Below, one piece after another: positions 13,040-17,363 of a stretch of 17,363 nt of DNA. Source of the stretch: Chlorobiales bacterium (GTDB lineage Bacteria; Bacteroidota; Chlorobiia; Chlorobiales; Chlorobiaceae); the NCBI GenBank assembly GCA_022360415.1, contig JAKSDB010000049.1, positions 1 to 17,363 of the forward strand, written 5' to 3'. The first letter of the stretch is position 1; each line of letters opens with the position of its first letter. Under the pieces are notes generated by a model. The model worked only from the letters and a program-made list of their open reading frames with translations, had not been told where the DNA came from and did no database searches. Made by a program: the position numbers and the translations under genes.

Positions 13040-15157
13040 ATGAGCCTTTCGGGATACATCAGGAAGTGTTTCAGGGAAGGAACCCGGATTTCGCAGTTCA
13101 ATGTTACCTGGGGGGCGATCCTTGCCGCGCCGGGAAACATATTCTTCTATTTTCTCCTGAAGTACGGCTTCCACATGGAATACGAGAATCTCGGGCTGCG
13201 CCTGGCGGCTTCGGCATTGTCGCTGTTTGCCCTGATTATCATCAGAATGGATTCCCCTTTTGCCAAACGGTATTTTCCTTATTACTGGCACTTTTCACTC
13301 ATTTTCGTTCTTCCGTTCCTTTTTACCTTTTTTCTGCTCAAGAACAACTTCCATGAGCTCTGGCTTTACTGGGAGATTTTCATGATCTTCGTTTTGATAG
13401 CCTTCGTGCCGAACTGGCTCATTTTTCTGTTCGATCTGTTTGTCGGCGTACTTGCCGGTATTGCAGTTTTTATGCTTACCTCATCCGTAAGCAGTCTTGA
13501 TCCTGATTTCAATATTCCCATGTACATGACGGTAATCTCTTTTACCGTCGTTGCGGGATACCTTTTCAGCTACAGTAACCGGAGAGGACAGGTTGCACTT
13601 GAGAAGAACTCGGCTTTGCAGGCGCTTGCAGGAAGCATCGCGCATGAAATGCGCAACCCGCTTGGACAGGTAAAACTCAATCTCGAAATCATCGAACAAC
13701 AGCTCCCGGACTACAAACGGGAGAACTCGGCTTCGGCTGAAAAGACTCTTGGTAACCTGTTTCAGGTGCTCGACAGCCTTTACCAGCATGTGGCATGGTG
13801 TCAGGTTGCAGTGAAACGCGGGAGCCAGATCATCAACATGATCCTCGACGAGGTCAGGGAAAAACCGATACACAAAAGCGGTTTCATCTATACTTCGACT
13901 GCCCTTGTGACAAAAAGGGCTATTGATGAATATGGTTTCGAATCTTACGCGGAGCGGGAAAAAATTGTTTATGACGGCAGCCGGGACTTCATGTTCAGGG
14001 TCAACGAAACCATGTATGTCTTCGTACTTTTCAACCTGATCAAAAACGCGCTGTATTTCCTGGAGTCCCTCCCCGAAGCAAAAATCCATATCACCCTTGA
14101 GCCGGGTGAACCGTTCAACAAGGTAAAAGTCAGGGATAACGGTCCGGGCATCTCTCCGGAAAACCTCGACAAACTGTTTGATCCGTACTTTACGGCAAGC
14201 AGGAAAGGAGGAACGGGACTGGGGCTCTCCTACTGCAAGCGGGTCATGCACGCGTTCGACGGTGATATCGCCTGCCATTCTGCCGAGGGGGAGTATACCG
14301 AATTCGTCCTTACCTTTCCCGCTGTTACGGATGAAGAGCTGCACGCAAGCCATGACGAGCTGATCAGGGACAACAGGTCGCTGTTCGAGAACAGGCACAT
14401 GCTCGTTGTCGATGACAAAGAGCAGGACAGAAAAACGGCCAGGGAAACGCTTGTTCCGCTTGGCGTTCAGGTCGAAGAGGCGGCCAATGGACAGGAGGCG
14501 ATTGAAAAACTCTCGGGCGCAAGCTATGACCTTGTCATTATGAACCTTGCCATGCCTGTGCTTGACGGCTATGAAGCGACTGAAATGATCAGAAAAGGGC
14601 AGGCAGGAGAGGAAGCGGCGGCCATTCCCGTTATCGCCTATACGGAACAGCCCTACACTGTTGCCCACGGGAAAACGAAAAAAGCGGGGATGCAGGGACT
14701 GATTACAAAACCCTGCTCTGAAAACGAGCTTGTCAGGGAGGTTGCAGGCGTTTTGCGGGAGCTTCAGGGCATTTCGCTCAAGAAGATGAAAGGGAAAACG
14801 GTGCTTGTCGCCGACGATTCATCCGTTAACCGCATAGGGCTCACCATGCTTTTGGAAAAGTACGGCATGAAAGTCGACGAGGCCGCTGACGGTCATGAAG
14901 TGCTGGAAAAGCTCGAAAAAGGGTCGTTTGACCTTGTGCTGATGGATGTCGGCATGCCCAAAGTGGACGGCATCGAAGCGACAAAGCGTCTAAGGCAGTC
15001 TGGCAAATCAAGAATTGCTTCGGTACCGGTGATCGGTCTCAGCGGCGAATCTGACGAAAAGCTGGTTGCGGAAGCACTGCGCGCAGGTATGAACGACTAT
15101 CTCGTCAAGCCTGTGGATACAAAGATACTGCTGGTGAAAGTCAGCCAGTATCTGTGA
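13040..15157 (+). CDS. CqsS-like hybrid histidine kinase with two receiver domains
   Basis: The 705-residue protein starts at ATG 13040. Residues 20-180 form about six membrane helices, with YENLGLRLAASAL (48-60) closely resembling the sensor region of Vibrio cholerae CqsS, the receptor for CAI-1-type alpha-hydroxyketones. The kinase core follows: H-box IAHEMRNPLGQ (His202), N-box FNLIKNAL (331-338), DNGPG (366-370) and GGTGLGL (390-396). Two receivers complete it. REC1 (about 453-575) has the acidic pair DD458-459 and Lys557, but Asn502 replaces the phosphoacceptor Asp (VIMNLAMP). REC2 (about 586-705) is complete, with DD592-593, Asp636 (VLMDVGMP) and Lys690. CqsS itself, as I recall it, also has a degenerate region before its C-terminal receiver. 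No ligand synthase (CqsA) or phosphotransfer protein is encoded nearby. Confidence 0.9.
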   Translation: MSLSGYIRKCFREGTRISQFNVTWGAILAAPGNIFFYFLLKYGFHMEYENLGLRLAASALSLFALIIIRMDSPFAKRYFPYYWHFSLIFVLPFLFTFFLLKNNFHELWLYWEIFMIFVLIAFVPNWLIFLFDLFVGVLAGIAVFMLTSSVSSLDPDFNIPMYMTVISFTVVAGYLFSYSNRRGQVALEKNSALQALAGSIAHEMRNPLGQVKLNLEIIEQQLPDYKRENSASAEKTLGNLFQVLDSLYQHVAWCQVAVKRGSQIINMILDEVREKPIHKSGFIYTSTALVTKRAIDEYGFESYAEREKIVYDGSRDFMFRVNETMYVFVLFNLIKNALYFLESLPEAKIHITLEPGEPFNKVKVRDNGPGISPENLDKLFDPYFTASRKGGTGLGLSYCKRVMHAFDGDIACHSAEGEYTEFVLTFPAVTDEELHASHDELIRDNRSLFENRHMLVVDDKEQDRKTARETLVPLGVQVEEAANGQEAIEKLSGASYDLVIMNLAMPVLDGYEATEMIRKGQAGEEAAAIPVIAYTEQPYTVAHGKTKKAGMQGLITKPCSENELVREVAGVLRELQGISLKKMKGKTVLVADDSSVNRIGLTMLLEKYGMKVDEAADGHEVLEKLEKGSFDLVLMDVGMPKVDGIEATKRLRQSGKSRIASVPVIGLSGESDEKLVAEALRAGMNDYLVKPVDTKILLVKVSQYL

Positions 15158-15218
15158 CTGCTGTTTTTACGATAGTTATTGTACATTTTGAGTAAAATAA
15201 AGCATTCAGACAGCAGTC
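15156..15218. repeat. Perfect 9-base inverted repeat after the kinase gene
   Basis: GACTGCTGT (15156-15164, overlapping the kinase stop) and ACAGCAGTC (15210-15218) are exact reverse complements around a 45-base AT-rich loop. The loop is long for a terminator, but the position is right for a 3'-end structure. A T5 run follows the left arm only. Confidence 0.3.
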
Positions 15219-15282
15219 GAAAAATCCCGTTCCAGATGAGGGTTCTGAGGAAAACTCATAAAAAGAAGGATTCAGGCGAATA

Positions 15283-15354
15283 TTAAGGGTACCTCTATTG
15301 CACCGCCCAACGAAGTATTCGGGTCGCGTAACAAATTAATAGAGGTGCCCTTAA
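15283..15354. repeat. Imperfect 17-base inverted repeat, MITE-like element
   Basis: TTAAGGGTACCTCTATT (15283-15299) and AATAGAGGTGCCCTTAA (15338-15354) pair over all 17 positions with a single G-T wobble, around a 38-base loop. Both ends carry TTAA, which could be a target duplication, but since it is part of the palindrome this is ambiguous. There is no coding capacity. The 72-base size, inverted ends and position upstream of a hicBA cassette fit a miniature transposable element, or a large hairpin in the hicBA leader. Confidence 0.5.
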
Positions 15355-15367
15355 GAAAGGTGATACA

Positions 15368-15589
15368 ATGGTCAGAAAACTAACAGCAATTATAGAAAAA
15401 GAAGACGGTGGGTTTGTTGCCCTTTGTCCGGAAGTGGATGTTGCAAGCCAGGGGGAATCTGTTGCTGAAGCGAGGGAAAATCTGAAAGAGGCGCTGGAAT
15501 TGTTTTTTGAAACAGCGTCTCAGGAAGAAATCAACTCCAGGCTTCACAGTGAAGTGTATATTACCCACGTGGAGGTAGCGGTTGGGTAA
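15368..15589 (+). CDS. hicB: HicB-family antitoxin (short form)
   Basis: The 73-residue protein starts at ATG 15368 with AAGGTG just upstream. It has the HicB/UPF0150 partial RNase-H fold: KLTAIIEKEDGGFVALCPEVDVASQGESVAEARENLKEALELF, then a C-terminal strand. HicB neutralises the mRNA interferase HicA encoded immediately downstream. Longer HicB proteins carry a C-terminal DNA-binding (ribbon-helix-helix or HTH) domain for autorepression. This one ends without it, so autoregulation by HicB alone is unlikely. The antitoxin-first order and the eight-base overlap with hicA imply coupled translation. Confidence 0.88.
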   Translation: MVRKLTAIIEKEDGGFVALCPEVDVASQGESVAEARENLKEALELFFETASQEEINSRLHSEVYITHVEVAVG

Positions 15590-15800
15590 ACTCAAAGTCT
15601 TTTCCGGTAAAGAAATTTGTCAAATACTTTTGCAGCATGGATTTCAGGAGGTAAGGCGAAAAGGAAGTCATGTTATTATGCAAAAGAAAATTTCGGGCGG
15701 AACAATCACTGTGCCTGTCCCCGATCACAAGGAGATTCGAATAGGAACACTCAAATCGATAATTCGGCAATCAGGCGTGCAACGCGCCGAGTTTGAATAA
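15582..15800 (+). CDS. hicA: HicA-family mRNA interferase toxin
   Basis: The 72-residue protein starts at TTG 15582, supported by GGAGG at 15571-15575. It overlaps the end of hicB by eight bases. It has the double-stranded-RNA-binding-like HicA fold: SGKEICQILLQHGFQEVRRKGSHVIMQKK, then TVPVPDHKEIRIGTLKSIIRQSG. His30 in GSHVIM is the catalytic histidine of the family. HicA cleaves mRNA, including tmRNA, when released from HicB. The weak TTG start should keep toxin below antitoxin. The gene looks intact. The cassette lies between chromosomal signalling genes and a DNA methyltransferase, so the region is probably accessory. Confidence 0.9.
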   Translation: MGKLKVFSGKEICQILLQHGFQEVRRKGSHVIMQKKISGGTITVPVPDHKEIRIGTLKSIIRQSGVQRAEFE

Positions 15801-16055
15801 TGCCACACCAAGGCCGAAAATGAATCATTCCCATATTTGGTGCATTTAATGATCAGATGCAATTATGCTTATGCTCCCGCTGTAAGATAAGCGCAAATTC
15901 TACACAAAATCTTCTCATTCGAAAAACTTATCGATCTCTATACGGGACAAAAACAGTCAAAAAATTCTATACTATATAAAGATATAGGAACACTTCAGAT
16001 TAGTGTCAGGAGGCTGTTAATTACAATCGGAAAAAGACGTTAAAAAGAAAAACAG
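15801..16055. promoter_or_regulatory. AT-rich gap upstream of the DNA methyltransferase
   Basis: These 255 bases hold no credible gene. TATACT and TATAAA words near 15969-15978 are possible -10 elements for the methyltransferase gene, without a clear -35. A good Shine-Dalgarno (AGGAGG, about 16009-16014) is not followed by any ATG, GTG or TTG at suitable distance. Either it is fortuitous or it belongs to a peptide I cannot define. Confidence 0.3.
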
Positions 16056-17348
16056 TTGAAAACACATCATACGATCATACAAGGCGACAGCCGCCAGATG
16101 AATCTGCTTACTGACAGGTCGGTTCATCTTGTCATTACCTCACCACCTTACTGGCAGCTCAAAGATTATGGAACCGATATACAGATCGGTTTTCATGAGA
16201 GTTATGAAAGCTACGTCAACAATTTGAATCTTGTCTGGAGCGAATGTGAAAGAGTGCTGCATCCCGGCTGCCGTCTCTGCGTGAACATCGGTGACCAGTT
16301 TGCCCGTTCGGTTTATTATGGCCGGTACAAGGTTATTCCGATCAGGACGGAGATCATCAAGTTCTGCGAGACGGTCGGTTTCGACTATATGGGGGCTATC
16401 ATCTGGCAAAAAGTAACAACGACAAACACAACCGGCGGTGCATCGATCATGGGAAGTTTTCCCTATCCGCGCAATGGTATACTGAAGCTGGACTATGAGT
16501 TCATTCTCATCTTCAAAAAGCAAGGCGAAGCACCGAGGCCAACCAGGGAGCAAAAAGAGCAGTCCGCGATGACAAAGGAGGAATGGAACACCTATTTCTC
16601 CGGTCACTGGAATTTTGGTGGAGCAAAGCAGGACGGCCACATTGCAATGTTTCCCGAAGAGCTGCCGCGGCGGCTCATCAGGATGTTTGCCTTCCAGGGC
16701 GATACCGTGCTCGATCCTTTTATGGGAAGCGGGACAACCACTCTTGCAGCAAGAAATCTCGGGCGCAATTCGGTGGGCTATGAAAATAATCCTGAGTTTG
16801 TCGAAATAGCAAAACAGAAACTCGGCGTCAACCAGCCTGACCTCGTAGGTACCGAGTACGAATTTCAACAGGACAAGCCTTTACGTGATTTTGAAAGAGC
16901 CATCGAGCGACTTCCCTATCGCTTCAAAGATCCGCACAAGCTCGATAAAAAAATCGATCCGAGAAAGCTCTCTTTTGGATCTCGAATTGACAAGGAGAAC
17001 GGCGTACAACGCGAGGATTTCTTTACAGTCAAAGAAGTGTTGACACCGGAAAAGGTACTGCTGTCAAATGGTTTGACGGTCAGGCTGCTGGGCATCAAAG
17101 CCGATCCTGTACTTCATGACAAGGCTATCGGATACCTAAACGAGAAGATCAAGGGCAAGCGGATATTTTTGAAACATGACAGTCAGAAATACGATGAACA
17201 GAACAACCTGCTCTGTTACCTCTATCTGCAAAACAAAACGTTCATCAACGCTCATCTGATCAGGAGCGGTTTTGTTCGCATAGAGACGGACTATGATTAT
17301 AAGTACAAAGACAAATTTTTAACCTTATCAGAGCAGGTCTATGGCTAA
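16056..17348 (+). CDS. Beta-class DNA methyltransferase with C-terminal SNase-like domain
   Basis: The 430-residue protein starts at TTG 16056, the only start between the upstream in-frame stop (16041) and the first motif. Motif IV TSPPYW (28-33) precedes motif I DPFMGSGTTTLAA (220-232), the beta-class order. TSPPYW favours N4-cytosine, although N6-adenine is possible. Residues about 320-428 add a second domain resembling staphylococcal nuclease: TVRLLGI, EKIKGKRIFLKHD, LCYLYLQNKTFINAHLIRSGFVRI. Against S. aureus nuclease Arg35 is kept (Arg343), but Asp40, Glu43 and Arg87 align with Lys348, Pro351 and Asn384 or a neighbour, so catalysis is unlikely. The methylase belongs to a probable restriction-modification or solitary-methylase locus; the next frame overlaps its 3' end. 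The ribosome-binding site is poor. Confidence 0.9.
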   Translation: MKTHHTIIQGDSRQMNLLTDRSVHLVITSPPYWQLKDYGTDIQIGFHESYESYVNNLNLVWSECERVLHPGCRLCVNIGDQFARSVYYGRYKVIPIRTEIIKFCETVGFDYMGAIIWQKVTTTNTTGGASIMGSFPYPRNGILKLDYEFILIFKKQGEAPRPTREQKEQSAMTKEEWNTYFSGHWNFGGAKQDGHIAMFPEELPRRLIRMFAFQGDTVLDPFMGSGTTTLAARNLGRNSVGYENNPEFVEIAKQKLGVNQPDLVGTEYEFQQDKPLRDFERAIERLPYRFKDPHKLDKKIDPRKLSFGSRIDKENGVQREDFFTVKEVLTPEKVLLSNGLTVRLLGIKADPVLHDKAIGYLNEKIKGKRIFLKHDSQKYDEQNNLLCYLYLQNKTFINAHLIRSGFVRIETDYDYKYKDKFLTLSEQVYG

Positions 17349-17363
17349 GAAAAAAAAAAAAAA
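17341..17363 (+). CDS. Start of an overlapping downstream gene (partial), possible restriction enzyme
   Basis: ATG 17341 overlaps the methyltransferase stop (TAA 17346-17348) in another frame, with a GAGCAGG ribosome-like site just upstream. Only MAKKKKK is visible before the window ends. The overlap suggests translational coupling, and genes in this position after a beta-class methylase are often the cognate restriction endonuclease; identity cannot be seen. The codons lie in a run of at least 14 A. Confidence 0.45.

Noticed and set aside
13481..14668. 395-codon minus-strand open frame opposite the histidine kinase
   Set aside because: The plus strand encodes an unmistakable kinase over the whole interval; the antisense frame has no domain.
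1..17363. CRISPR array, tRNA or rRNA gene, or insertion-sequence transposase
   Set aside because: I saw no regularly spaced repeats, no tRNA- or rRNA-like sequence and no transposase frame anywhere in the window.

Overview
This window looks like a chromosomal segment of an anaerobe, most plausibly a green sulfur bacterium (Chlorobi, Chlorobium/Prosthecochloris type). The clues are a DsrE2-like sulfur-transfer protein, a GTP-type PEP carboxykinase, many genes with weak or absent Shine-Dalgarno sequences, and a nickel CO-dehydrogenase-like locus. The taxonomic call is inference; no rRNA or tRNA gene is present to settle it.

Layout. 1-1616: the 3' part of pckG, a small Cys-rich DUF6485-type protein and a convergent dodecin. 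1844-3222: a DsrE2-like protein and the nickel-insertion ATPase CooC. 3223-3571: a 349-base regulatory gap with two near-identical copies of a 12-base palindrome. 3572-11211: a tightly packed locus of Tat-lipoprotein substrate-binding protein, NitT/TauT-type permease, two tandem ATPases, diheme cytochrome c lipoprotein, CO-dehydrogenase-like CooS, small four-cysteine protein and SAM methyltransferase. 11327-12847: a sodium:neurotransmitter-symporter family transporter. 13040-15157: a hybrid histidine kinase closely resembling the quorum-sensing receptor CqsS. 15283-15354: a MITE-like hairpin, followed by a hicBA toxin-antitoxin pair. 16056 to the end: a beta-class DNA methyltransferase carrying a C-terminal staphylococcal-nuclease-like domain, then the first codons of an overlapping downstream gene in a run of at least 14 A.

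The most notable part is 2449-11211. The CooS-like protein keeps all B- and D-cluster cysteines and most C-cluster ligands, but the residues aligning with the nickel-iron ligands His261 and Cys333 of the Carboxydothermus enzyme are Asn299 and Asp376. It lies in line with a dedicated ABC importer whose two ATPases are asymmetric in a complementary way. One lacks the catalytic Glu and the switch His but has a canonical signature; the other has an intact catalytic site but a degraded signature. A dimer of the two would have one competent and one degenerate ATP site, as in CFTR or TAP. Together with CooC, a surface diheme cytochrome and a methyltransferase, this suggests an undescribed system that imports a compound and transforms it at a modified CO-dehydrogenase active site. 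The substrate cannot be read from the sequence.
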